Shown: positions 17,995 to 25,838 of the stretch, piece by piece
Layout of the letters: each line of letters opens with the position of its first letter
Position numbering within the stretch: the stretch's first letter is position 1
NCBI GenBank assembly: GCA_965237895.1
Contig: CBDEGR010000002.1
Location: forward strand, 310,001 to 374,000
Reading direction: 5' to 3'
DNA: 64,000 nt
Origin: CBDEGR01 sp965237895
GTDB taxonomy: Bacteria; Acidobacteriota; Terriglobia; UBA7540; JAPUME01
Made by a program: the position numbers and the translations under genes
Notes under the pieces: model-generated
The model's input: only the letters and a program-made list of their open reading frames with translations
Database searches by the model: none
Told to the model about the DNA's origin: nothing

Positions 17995-19281
17995 ATGAAC
18001 CGTCGAAAATTCCTGAAAGCAAGTTCCCTTCTACCGGTTAGCGCCGCAGCAACCTTCGGCTTTTCTGAAAACGGTGAAGCCAAACCAGTCCCACCCCCTC
18101 CACCACTGCCTTTCCGAGGGGAGAAGAGCAAACTAAAGATTACCGGGGTCAGAGTCGTCGATCCCAAGCCGCAGAGGCCGTTACCCGTCTACGAGCCCGC
18201 TCCGGGTTCTTGGTCGACGGGAAGCGTCGAAGTAGCCAATCCGATGTCGATCTATCCCAACTACAAACCTAGGCGGGACCTGTTCATGGCCGATGATCTT
18301 GGGCTCGGAGCCGTGGAGATCAGCACAGACAAAGGGATTACGGGAATCGGATATGGCGGTCCGGGCGGCAGCTTCGTGATCGAAAAACATCTGACCAAGT
18401 TGCTCATCGGCGAGAACCCATTCAAGGTAGAACGGCTGTGGGACATTATGTGGCGATCTACCCTGTATTACGGACGGAAGGGCCTTGTAGTGCATGCAAT
18501 CAGTGCAGTCAATTTGGCCCAATGGGACATCATCGGAAAGGCCCTGGGGATGCCCATCTACAATTTGTTGGGTGGGGAAACTAAGCCGAGAATCCCGGCC
18601 TACTGCACGGGAAACGATATTGAACAGCACGTGGAGTTTGGATTCAAGAAGCTGAAGCTGGCCATTCCTTACGGACCCGCCGACGGGCGCGAAGGCATGA
18701 ACAAGAACGTTGAACTCATCAAGAGGACACGCCAGTTGCTGGGCGCGGACGGCGAAATCATGTTGGACTGCTGGATGGCATTCACCGAACGTTACACCCT
18801 GGAACTCGCCGAGATGTTAAAGCCCTACAGGGTCTACTGGATGGAGGAATGTCTTCCTCCCGACGACTATGCAGGGTTCGGAAGATTGAATGCACAGATT
18901 AAGTCAACTCGGATTGTAACGGGCGAGCACGAGTACACGCGTTACGGCTTTAGGTTGCTTCTGGAGTACAAAGCGGCCCGTATCTGGCAACCTGACATGA
19001 ACTGGTGTGGGGGACTGAGCGAGCTGCGCCGTATTGGGGCGCTGGCCGCGGCTCACGACATTCCATTGATCCCTCATGGTGAATGGAGGGGCGGCGGCCC
19101 GCACTACATCCTTGCCACCACTAACAGTCCTTGGTGCGAAATGTTCATGCCGCCGCCGGGTGGACCTACAGAAGTCTACCAGCGATTCGAGGAAGACCAT
19201 AGGATCACTCGCGGGCCCGAAGGCATCTACATGAGACCATCCGATCGTCCAGGGTTCGGGTGGGAATTAATCGTCAACTAG
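17995..19281 (+). CDS. Tat-exported enolase-superfamily protein, L-rhamnonate dehydratase-like
   Basis: A mandelate racemase/enolase superfamily enzyme most like L-rhamnonate dehydratase, which dehydrates sugar acids. The N-terminus MNRRKFLKASSLLPVSAA is a Tat signal (RRKFLK), so the protein is predicted to be exported, unusual for the cytosolic family. Landmarks include FGFKKLKLAIPYGPADGREG, the metal-ligand region IMLDCWMAF, VYWMEECLPPDDY, TGEHEYTRYGFR and the catalytic His region IPLIPHGEWRGG. At 428 residues it appears complete. Codons are visibly less GC-biased than in neighbouring genes, and it is flanked by kinase-TPR debris on both sides, so it may be imported. Confidence 0.82.
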   Translation: MNRRKFLKASSLLPVSAAATFGFSENGEAKPVPPPPPLPFRGEKSKLKITGVRVVDPKPQRPLPVYEPAPGSWSTGSVEVANPMSIYPNYKPRRDLFMADDLGLGAVEISTDKGITGIGYGGPGGSFVIEKHLTKLLIGENPFKVERLWDIMWRSTLYYGRKGLVVHAISAVNLAQWDIIGKALGMPIYNLLGGETKPRIPAYCTGNDIEQHVEFGFKKLKLAIPYGPADGREGMNKNVELIKRTRQLLGADGEIMLDCWMAFTERYTLELAEMLKPYRVYWMEECLPPDDYAGFGRLNAQIKSTRIVTGEHEYTRYGFRLLLEYKAARIWQPDMNWCGGLSELRRIGALAAAHDIPLIPHGEWRGGGPHYILATTNSPWCEMFMPPPGGPTEVYQRFEEDHRITRGPEGIYMRPSDRPGFGWELIVN

Positions 19282-19398
19282 CGGTTCGCTGCAGCGTGGG
19301 CCCAGGACCGACAAGGTATCGAAATCTCTTATGCCCCATTCGAGAATCATTTCACCTCTCCCCTCTCTTTCTTAGAGGGGATACTCCCCGCTCCGACC

Positions 19399-19442
19399 CA
19401 AGCTACCAAGACCTCCTACGCCGCATGAATTTCCCGGAGTAG
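19399..19442 (+). pseudogene. second kinase-TPR C-terminal tail remnant
   Basis: The frame SDPSYQDLLRRMNFPE followed by TAG repeats the end of the remnant that finishes at 17400 (LLRRMNFPP). It looks like a second copy of the same family's C-terminus stranded downstream of the enolase-superfamily gene. It has no upstream coding part. Confidence 0.45.
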
Positions 19443-19463
19443 TGAAGGAGAGAGAGTAACCCC

Positions 19464-19853
19464 ATGTTGACCGAACACGAAAAAAAGGAACTCGACGAGC
19501 GGGGGTATGTCATCCTGCCTGACTTCATGGGGCCGGAGTTGCTGGAAGTTCTGCAGCGCGTCGGCTACGTCCTGGGACCGGAGTTCAAGCTGAGCAGCCT
19601 GAACGCGCGCACCGGGAATCCCCACTCCGACGCGGGGCAGCCGCTCCATACGGATTCGGGCGCGGTGCCGGACGAGAAAGGCTGCTGGGTCTCGAACAGC
19701 GTCTGGATGCTTGACGATTTCACCATCCGGCCCGGCCAACTTGATGACCTTGACGCCACAGACGGCAAGTACCTGTATTTCAAGTGGGACGAGAGCCAAG
19801 GCGACGTCTGGGCGATGGACGTTGAAACCGCCAGGGGTGAGAACCAACCCTAA
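19464..19853 (+). pseudogene. chimeric phytanoyl-CoA dioxygenase remnant fused to a PD40 fragment
   Basis: The open frame of 129 residues starts like a PhyH-family iron/2-oxoglutarate oxygenase (LTEHEKKELDERGYVILPDF), then jumps after LLEVLQR to a later part of the same family (GPEFKLSSLNAR, PHSDAGQPLHTDSG with the HxD metal motif, and VWMLDDFT). After DDFT it switches to a sequence resembling a PD40/TolB propeller blade (ATDGKYLYFKWDESQGDVWA). Two or more deletions have therefore produced an in-frame mosaic. It has a good ribosome binding site (GGAGAGAGAG), so it may still be translated, but the second His of the metal site is lost and activity is unlikely. Confidence 0.6.
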
Positions 19854-19885
19854 ACCCTCTGCCCGGCTGAAGCCGGCCGCACCAC

Positions 19886-21319
19886 TTAGTTTTCTGAAAT
19901 GCGGTAGAGATACCGCCGCCCGCGCAGGTAGATCTCCCGGTCGACCACCGCCATCGAGGCGTCAAAGCCGACGCCGTCGTCGAGCGTATTCGTCGCCAGC
20001 ACCTTCAACTCCGGGCCGTGTTCGAGGACGACCGTCGTGCCCTCGCGGCTGGTGACGTAGACGCGGCCCGCCGCCGCCACCGGCGATGCGTAGACGGTGG
20101 TGATCCCTTCCAGGCGCACTGGGCCGAAATTCTGCTCTCCGGTCCGGGCGTTGAAACCGGAGAAGATGCCGGAATTCCGCTTCAGGAAATAGAGCGTACC
20201 CTTATAGAGAAGCGGCGACGAGGCGTAGGGGGTATCGCGGTCGAGGGACCAGACGATGCTTTCCGAACCCGCAAGGTTCCCTTTGGCGCCGTCAAGCCGG
20301 ATGGCGAAGAGCGCGTTGCCGCGGAAGCCACTGGTGACGTAGACCATGCCGTCGGCGGCAACGGGCGATGGAATCGCGTTGTTCGTCATCCCCCCGATCT
20401 CCCAAAGCAGCTTGCCGTCAGCCAAGTCATAGCTGCGGACTGCAGCCGTGGCATTGGTAATTACCTGATGCCCGCCGTTATGCCTTACCGCAAGAGGCGT
20501 AGCCCAGGACGTCCCCTCGTCCCGTTCGGTGCGCCAAATCTCCTTGCCGGTCCCCTTGTCGAGAGCCACGATGAAGGAAGGGCCCTGGTGGTCCCAGTTG
20601 ACGATAATCTTATCGCCGTAAAGGAACGGCGAGGCTCCCTCGCCGAAGTCGAGACGGATGTCCATATCGCCGAAGTCCTTTTCCCAGACGACGTTGCCCT
20701 CAAGGTCGAGGCAGTAGAGACCCTGGGAGCCGAAGAAGGCGTAGACGTGCTCGCCGTCGGTCACCGGCGAACTCGAGGCCCAGGTGCCCGTCGTGTGGGT
20801 GCCCTCATGCGGGAACCCTTCCTTCAGGGCCCGTTCCCATACAATCTTTCCGCTCTCGCGGTCAAGGGCATAAAGGATGAATTTTTGGGCTTGCGTTACC
20901 TGGATGCCGCGCCGGCGGCGACGGCCGCCGGGCCTATCGCCGGGCCTGCTGCCGGTACTGCCTTCGGGCCTGCGCCTGGGGCGAAACGTATCCTGGCTCG
21001 GCTTCGGTTCCACAACCTCACCGGTCGGCACGGCGGCGGTCACATAGATTCGGTCCTTCCACACAATCGGCGAGGAGGACCCTTTTCCAGGAATCTGGGT
21101 CTTCCATCGGATGTTCTTCTCCTCGCTCCACTCGACGGGCGGATTCCCGTCCCCCGAGGCGCCGGTCGCCTCCGGCCCGCGCCACTGCGGCCAAAAATGC
21201 TGCGCCTCGCCGGGGTTGGGGTCCTTCGGCGGGTCGGCGCGGATGCCCATCCAAAGCACCGCAACGAACAGTGCCGCCATGAAAAATAGAAAGGAAAAAA
21301 CCGCAGCGGTCCTCTTCAT
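19886..21319 (-). CDS. PQQ-binding-like beta-propeller protein, exported
   Basis: A 477-residue eight-bladed propeller protein with an N-terminal hydrophobic signal or anchor (FSFLFFMAALFVAVLWMG). Blades show repeated tryptophan-docking patterns such as LYCLDLEGNVVWEKDFG, IVALDKGTGKEIWRTE and YDLADGKLLWEIGG. No catalytic dehydrogenase residues are obvious, so it is probably a binding or scaffold protein rather than a quinoprotein dehydrogenase. It has a Gly/Arg-rich insert near residue 125. It is convergent with the dioxygenase remnant and intact. Confidence 0.85.
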   Translation of the reverse strand: MKRTAAVFSFLFFMAALFVAVLWMGIRADPPKDPNPGEAQHFWPQWRGPEATGASGDGNPPVEWSEEKNIRWKTQIPGKGSSSPIVWKDRIYVTAAVPTGEVVEPKPSQDTFRPRRRPEGSTGSRPGDRPGGRRRRRGIQVTQAQKFILYALDRESGKIVWERALKEGFPHEGTHTTGTWASSSPVTDGEHVYAFFGSQGLYCLDLEGNVVWEKDFGDMDIRLDFGEGASPFLYGDKIIVNWDHQGPSFIVALDKGTGKEIWRTERDEGTSWATPLAVRHNGGHQVITNATAAVRSYDLADGKLLWEIGGMTNNAIPSPVAADGMVYVTSGFRGNALFAIRLDGAKGNLAGSESIVWSLDRDTPYASSPLLYKGTLYFLKRNSGIFSGFNARTGEQNFGPVRLEGITTVYASPVAAAGRVYVTSREGTTVVLEHGPELKVLATNTLDDGVGFDASMAVVDREIYLRGRRYLYRISEN

Positions 21320-21583
21320 CGATTACTCCCAGAAACTGAATTTTTCGGATTCTTGTCGCCCTTCGTCCTCCATTCTACTCCAACGGTTACGGCCAAAACA
21401 GGTACCAGATAATTTTTTGTCAGTGATTTTTTCTGCCCGGCAGCTTCGTACCCTACGGTAGACTCGGCTCCTGGGTGAAAGGTCCGGCGGCGCGAAGAAA
21501 CCCTCCCTGTGAAGTACCTGAAGGAGAATGTTACCCTGCCTTGATTTACCGCCCCGAACCCATCGTGGCAATGCCGGAATCGA

Positions 21584-22924
21584 TCAAGCAGGCAAGCGGG
21601 GCAGGGGGAGCGGACCCAGAACCTGCTCGACTCGAGCGGCGAGGCGCAAAAGAGCCTCGTCGCCCTGCCAACGGCCGATGAGCTGCAATCCGACCGGCAG
21701 GCCGTTCTTCGCCAGACCGGAAGGAACGCTCACCGCCGGCAACCCGGCGTAGGTCCACGGCAGGTTCATAATGGGGTCGCCGGTGCTGCCGAGCCCCGCA
21801 GGCGCGGGGCCCGTAGCCGCCGGGGCCAGCCATGCGGTGACGCGGTGCTTCACCATCAGGTCCATCATGTGCCGCCGCAGCTTTTCCCGTCCCGCCAAGC
21901 CCTCTTCACGCTGCTCCGGTGAAACCTTGCGTCCTTTCAGAATCATCCCGGCGGTTTTTTGATGGTAGAGGTCCCGGTAACGGGTGAACCACGTCCGATG
22001 CACCTCGGCCATCTCAGCGGCCATCAGAAGCAAGTGGTTTTGGACCACCTTGTCAAAGTCGGCCATAGCCGAGACCGAGCGAATCTCAAACCCGGCCTTT
22101 TCCAGTTTCTTGCACGCCGCCAGAAAGTAGGTCAACCCTTCCGCCGAGGCCCGTTCGAGATACGCTCCGCCCGGCGCGCCCACAACAATGACCGACCGAG
22201 CGGAATCGGAACCGGCAGACCATCGTCGGCACAGGACCGAGGCGGCGAACTCGGCGCTGTCCACATCGGGGGTGAAAAATCCAATGTGATCGAGCGAAGG
22301 CGAGAGGGGCAGGACACCGTCGGTTGCAATGCGCCCGAATGAGGGCTTGAATCCGACGACTCCGCAGAACGCCGCCGGGCGGATGATCGAACCGATGGTC
22401 TGCGAGCCGAGCGCCAGCGGGCAGAGCCCAGCCGCCACCGCCGCCGCCGAACCGCTCGAGGAACCGCCCGGCGTGTGCTTCAAGTGATAGGGATTCCGCG
22501 TCGGGCCGGGGGCGAAATAGGCGAACTCGGTGGTGACGGTCTTTCCCAGAATCAGCGCCCCGGCCTTCTTGAGCGCGCTCACACAAGCCGCCTCCGGGCC
22601 GGCAAAAATTTCCTCCGCCAAACGGCTGCCGGCCCGGGTCGCCATGCCCTCGACGTTGATGATGTCCTTTACGCCGACCGGGACGCCGTAAAGCGGCGGG
22701 CGGGAGTCGGGGTCCGGAAACCCTGCTTCGAGTTCTTTTGCCTCTCTACGAAGTCGAGCGGAACGGTCCGTACTGTCTTCGCCTTCGAGGAAAGCGAAGA
22801 GGCGCGGATTCCATTTTTCCAGCCGCTCTTTCCATCCTCGCAAGGAATCTTCGAGCGAACGGTCTCCGGCTTGAAGATTTTCCGCCAGCATTCGCAGCCC
22901 GCGTTTTTTCCGAAAGTCGTTCAT
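21584..22924 (-). CDS. amidase (amidase signature family)
   Basis: A hydrolase of carboxamide bonds with the Ser-cisSer-Lys triad: Lys86 in GVPVGVKDIINVEG, cis-Ser155 in TPGGSSSGSAAAVAAG and nucleophile Ser179 in GSQTIGSIIRPAAFCG. At 446 residues it is full length. GatA is an alternative family member, but there are no gatB or gatC genes nearby and the C-terminus resembles stand-alone amidases. The substrate is unknown. The gene is divergent from the OsmC-like gene. Confidence 0.88.
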   Translation of the reverse strand: MNDFRKKRGLRMLAENLQAGDRSLEDSLRGWKERLEKWNPRLFAFLEGEDSTDRSARLRREAKELEAGFPDPDSRPPLYGVPVGVKDIINVEGMATRAGSRLAEEIFAGPEAACVSALKKAGALILGKTVTTEFAYFAPGPTRNPYHLKHTPGGSSSGSAAAVAAGLCPLALGSQTIGSIIRPAAFCGVVGFKPSFGRIATDGVLPLSPSLDHIGFFTPDVDSAEFAASVLCRRWSAGSDSARSVIVVGAPGGAYLERASAEGLTYFLAACKKLEKAGFEIRSVSAMADFDKVVQNHLLLMAAEMAEVHRTWFTRYRDLYHQKTAGMILKGRKVSPEQREEGLAGREKLRRHMMDLMVKHRVTAWLAPAATGPAPAGLGSTGDPIMNLPWTYAGLPAVSVPSGLAKNGLPVGLQLIGRWQGDEALLRLAARVEQVLGPLPLPRLPA

Positions 22925-23037
22925 GGCGACGCCCTGAAGAGTGTTACTATTCTACCAGCGGCAGACAGCTTCGTTCGAGATTTAAGGTAAATTGGAAATT
23001 TCGATAAGTTGATCCATACCGAATGGGGAGGCGTTCC

Positions 23038-23502
23038 ATGGGCGAGCCGGTGCACACTTCGCACATCAAAATCTATCAGGACAAGCGGCCCCTGCGGCGG
23101 GCCTACATTGAAAATTTTCCCGACCCGGTCCGCTACGGGGTCCACGGCGGGATCAAGCGTTTCTACAAAATGGAACCGGAAAAGGACGTTCCCTCGACGC
23201 TCGACCATCTGATCGGCGCCGTCGGCGGCTGACTGATCGGCACCCTCGGCGGCGCGCTGGAGGCGCGCGGAATTCCGGCCTACCCGGAGAAACTGTGGTC
23301 CGAGATCGAAGGCGACATTGAAAACGAAGGCGGCGTGATGGTCATCAAGCGCATCCGGGTGAAATACAACCTTAAAATTCCGAAGGGCAAGCGCCCGGAG
23401 GCGGAACGGGCCATCTCCACGCACGAACGGAAATGCCCGGCGGCGACCAGCGTCCGCGGCTGCATCGAGATTCGGTACGAATCACTCATTACTGAAGAAT
23501 AA
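23038..23502 (+). CDS. OsmC-family redox protein, probable selenoprotein (Sec65)
   Basis: OsmC-family proteins reduce organic peroxides through a paired cysteine mechanism. The frame starts at ATG 23038 with GGGGAGG six bases upstream and runs 154 residues to TAA, interrupted only by TGA at 23230-23232. That codon falls exactly where the family has its catalytic cysteine (IGAVGG-X-LIGTLGGALEARG). The partner cysteine is present (HERKCPAATS, Cys133). The rest of the protein is intact, including the N-terminal PDPVRYGVHGGIKRFY, with no frameshift. A SECIS-like hairpin begins 19 bases after the TGA. I read TGA as selenocysteine; the alternative is a single nonsense mutation. The genes for Sec insertion are not in this window. 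Confidence 0.75.
23252..23268 (+). promoter_or_regulatory. bacterial SECIS-like hairpin for the OsmC-like gene
   Basis: GCGCGC, the loop TGGAG and GCGCGC form a perfect 6-bp GC stem within the coding sequence. The apical loop starts 25 bases after the TGA and has G at its second position, matching the general bacterial SECIS pattern of a short G-containing loop about 16-37 bases downstream of UGA. Confidence 0.6.
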
Positions 23503-23530
23503 CCGGCATCACCGAAGAATAACCGAAGTA
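23491..23530 (+). repeat. 20-bp imperfect tandem duplication over the OsmC stop codon
   Basis: Two adjacent 20-base units, each containing GAAGAATAACCG, differ at a few positions. The first unit contains the TAA stop of the OsmC-like gene. It looks like a small local duplication. Confidence 0.6.
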
Positions 23531-23541
23531 AGGAAAAATTC

Positions 23542-23938
23542 ATGATCCGCATCAAGAAAGCGCACCACACCTCGTTCGGCGTGGCCGACCTCAATCAATC
23601 CAAAGACTTCTACGGACGCATTCTGAGACTGGAAACCATCGACCGCCCCCCGTTCCGCTTCGACGGCGCTTGGTACGGCATCGGACCGTATCAGAATTCA
23701 TCTGATGGAGCTGGACAAATCGGCATCGCCAGCCAAGGTCCGCCCGAAGACGGAAGTGCCCCAGTCACGGGCCACCCATCTGGCGCTTAAAGTCGAAGAC
23801 GTCGCGCCCTTAAAGAAACGGTTCGAGTAGGAGGGTGTCCCGTTCCGCGAAGGGGAGGTCGTGCTCACGAACATGCGACAGATCTTCTGCTGGGACCCGG
23901 ACGGCAACGGGATTGAATTTATTTCGTCAAAGAAGTAA
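23542..23938 (+). pseudogene. glyoxalase/VOC-family protein, frameshifted with internal TAG
   Basis: The start encodes a typical vicinal-oxygen-chelate fold (IKKAHHTSFGVADLNQSKDF, with the first metal His). At about 23692-23700 (TATCAGAATTC) the frame changes, after which the C-terminal half reads IHLMELDKSA, RATHLALKVEDVAPL and WDPDGNGIEFI. That half is also interrupted by TAG at 23828, just before EGVPFREG. One indel and one nonsense codon therefore break an otherwise recognisable gene of about 130 residues. It follows the OsmC-like gene and may once have shared a detoxification operon with it. Confidence 0.7.
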
Positions 23939-23980
23939 TCCACGGCCGCCGGTTCATTCCCCCTTTGCAAGGAGAATTAT

Positions 23981-24766
23981 TTGCCTAATCGCTTAAAAGA
24001 GAGGGCGGCCATCGTCACCGGGGGGGCAAGCGGACTGGGCTTGGCCTTTGCCGAAGCGCTGGCGGGGGAAGGCGCACAGGTGGCGCTGGCGGATTGGAAT
24101 GAAGAGGCAGGCCGCCTCGCCGCCGAAAAAATTCAAAAGGCGGGCGGGAAGGCCTTTTTTCAAAAAGCGGACGTGTCAAAGAGTCCCGACGCGCAGGCGT
24201 TGGCGGAAAAGACCCTGGAACGATTCGGCCGGATCGACATTCTGATCAACAACGCCGGGGTCCAACACATATCACCGATTCACGAATTTGCCGAAGAGCA
24301 ATGGGGCCGGCTGCTGGGCGTCATCCTGACCGGAACGTTTCTCTCGACGAAGTACGTTCTGCCCGCCATGCGCAAGCAGAAGCGGGGCCGGATCATCAAC
24401 ATCAGCTCGGTGCTGGGGCAGGTCGGGACCGAATACAAGTGCGCCTACATCGCCGCCAAGCACGGCGTCATCGGATTCACCAAGGCGACGGCGCTCGAAG
24501 GCGCACCCTTCAACATCACCTCCGTCGCCGTCTGCCCCTCCTACGTCCGCACGCCTTTGATGGAAATACAGATCGCCGACCAAGCGGCGCATCACGGCAT
24601 CCCGGAGAGTGAAGTCATCGAAAAGATCATGCTGGCGCCCGCCCCCCTGAAGCGGCTGCTCGAACCGAGCGAGGTGGCCGAGTTCATTCTGTTTCTCACC
24701 AGCGACGCAGCCCGAGGGATTACCGGCTCGGCCGTCGCCATCGACTGCGGCTGGACATCCCAATGA
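23981..24766 (+). CDS. short-chain dehydrogenase, 3-hydroxybutyrate dehydrogenase-like
   Basis: An NAD(P)-dependent oxidoreductase of the classical SDR family. It shows the cofactor loop TGGASGLG near residue 13, NNAGV, the catalytic Ser in INISSVLGQ, YIAAK (Tyr-x3-Lys) and a typical C-terminus GITGSAVAIDCGWTSQ. The 261-residue sequence resembles 3-hydroxybutyrate dehydrogenase most, but substrate assignment within the SDR family is uncertain. The start is TTG with AAGGAGA at a good distance. Confidence 0.85.
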   Translation: MPNRLKERAAIVTGGASGLGLAFAEALAGEGAQVALADWNEEAGRLAAEKIQKAGGKAFFQKADVSKSPDAQALAEKTLERFGRIDILINNAGVQHISPIHEFAEEQWGRLLGVILTGTFLSTKYVLPAMRKQKRGRIINISSVLGQVGTEYKCAYIAAKHGVIGFTKATALEGAPFNITSVAVCPSYVRTPLMEIQIADQAAHHGIPESEVIEKIMLAPAPLKRLLEPSEVAEFILFLTSDAARGITGSAVAIDCGWTSQ

Positions 24767-24787
24767 AAGGAAGGTATTCCCTCCGCC

Positions 24788-25288
24788 ATGGCCAAGTGCA
24801 GTTATTGCGGGACCCTCATCCTTTTCGGCGGGAAAAGAGCAGGCGACCTGCGATTCTGCAGCGACCCCTGTTACGAAAACAGAATTCCCCTCTCCCTCGC
24901 AGATCAGATTCCTCCGGCCACGGTGCTGGACCACGTCTTCAAGCTCCACAGGGGAAACTGCCCCCTTTGCGGCGGGCCGGGCCCGGTGGATGTTCACGTC
25001 TCGCACAAAGTCTGGTCCGCCATCTTGATCACGTCCTGCAGCAGTGAGCCGCAGATTAGTTGCCGCGCCTGCGGCATGAAGAGCCAACTCGGCAACGCTC
25101 TCTTCTCCGCTCTGGTCGGCTGGTGGGGCTTCTGGGGGTTCGTCATGACTCCCATCCAAGTCGTTCGAAACTTTTTCGGGATTCTCCGCGGCCCGGACCC
25201 CTCGGAACCTTCCCGGACACTTCATGCCCTGGTCAGGAGAATGCTTGCCGTGCAACTGGTTGAGCGCGGGGAGATCCGTCCAACCTAA
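24788..25288 (+). CDS. zinc-ribbon membrane protein of unknown function
   Basis: A 166-residue protein with paired cysteine motifs: CSYCGT at the N-terminus, CSDPC near residue 30, CPLCGG near 57 and CRACG near 94. These should bind zinc. A hydrophobic segment (ALVGWWGFWGFVMTPIQVV) near residue 115 suggests a membrane anchor. It follows the SDR gene by 21 bases and precedes a likely terminator. No specific function can be assigned. Confidence 0.65.
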   Translation: MAKCSYCGTLILFGGKRAGDLRFCSDPCYENRIPLSLADQIPPATVLDHVFKLHRGNCPLCGGPGPVDVHVSHKVWSAILITSCSSEPQISCRACGMKSQLGNALFSALVGWWGFWGFVMTPIQVVRNFFGILRGPDPSEPSRTLHALVRRMLAVQLVERGEIRPT

Positions 25289-25305
25289 GTCCAAGCAGGC
25301 ACACC

Positions 25306-25342
25306 AACCGACGGCCCCTTCCTTCTTCCCGGGTCGGTTTTT
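25306..25342 (+). terminator. intrinsic terminator after the zinc-ribbon gene
   Basis: AACCGAC at 25306-25312 and GTCGGTT at 25333-25339 form a 7-bp stem that runs into a T tract (TTTTTC). The loop of about 20 bases is pyrimidine-rich. Position and T run fit rho-independent termination of the SDR and zinc-ribbon transcript. Confidence 0.55.
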
Positions 25343-25382
25343 CAGGGTGCGGAGAAGCGCGCGCACGTCTGACTCTCTCTCC

Positions 25383-25785
25383 TCAACGCCAGAAGTGCGG
25401 CATCTGTTTCTCTTCCTTGGTAAAGATTTCAAGCAGCGCCGGCCTGCCGGAGGCGACGACTTTCTTGGCCGTTTCAATCGCCGGGGTACCTTCCTCGGGC
25501 CGCTTCACTTTTTCGCAATAACTGCCCAACGTTTCGCCCACCTTGGCGTAGTCGCCGGAGAAATTTTTCAGCCCGTAACGCTCGATGGCGATGGGGATAT
25601 GCTTCTCGTATCCTCCCAGCACGCCGTTGTTCAGTACCACGGTGAGAATGGGAATCTTCTCCCGGACGGCCGTCTCAATATCCATCCCGCACATGCCGAA
25701 GCCGGCGTCGCCCAGGACGTTGATCACCAACTTCTCCGGTGCGGCGAGGTGTACTTGTTCCCCACTTGCCTCCGTGGTAGCCTAG
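25383..25785 (-). pseudogene. C-terminal remnant of a thiamine-pyrophosphate enzyme (acetolactate synthase-like)
   Basis: The frame encodes the TPP- and metal-binding part of an acetolactate-synthase-type enzyme: KLVINVLGDAGFGMCGMDIE contains the GD...(N) metal motif, followed by IPILTVVLNNGVLGGYEKH and the normal C-terminal end. Only about 120-130 of the usual 550 residues remain; upstream of about 25785 the frame loses homology and meets the promoter of the divergent aminotransferase. This is a truncated gene end. Confidence 0.65.
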
Positions 25786-25838
25786 GGCCGTTGAAGCGGT
25801 AGAATTCTTCCCACAGAGAAAACCCGAGGAGGTGCGAA

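Noticed and set aside
20018..21289. Long plus-strand open frame of 423 residues opposite the PQQ propeller gene
   Set aside because: Its composition is low-complexity and shows no family motif, while the opposite strand encodes a clear propeller with a signal segment. It is a shadow frame in GC-rich DNA.
23221..23502. OsmC gene treated as two separate small ORFs or a pseudogene
   Set aside because: Homology is continuous across the TGA without any shift and the codon replaces the catalytic Cys, so a single selenoprotein gene is the better reading, though not proven.
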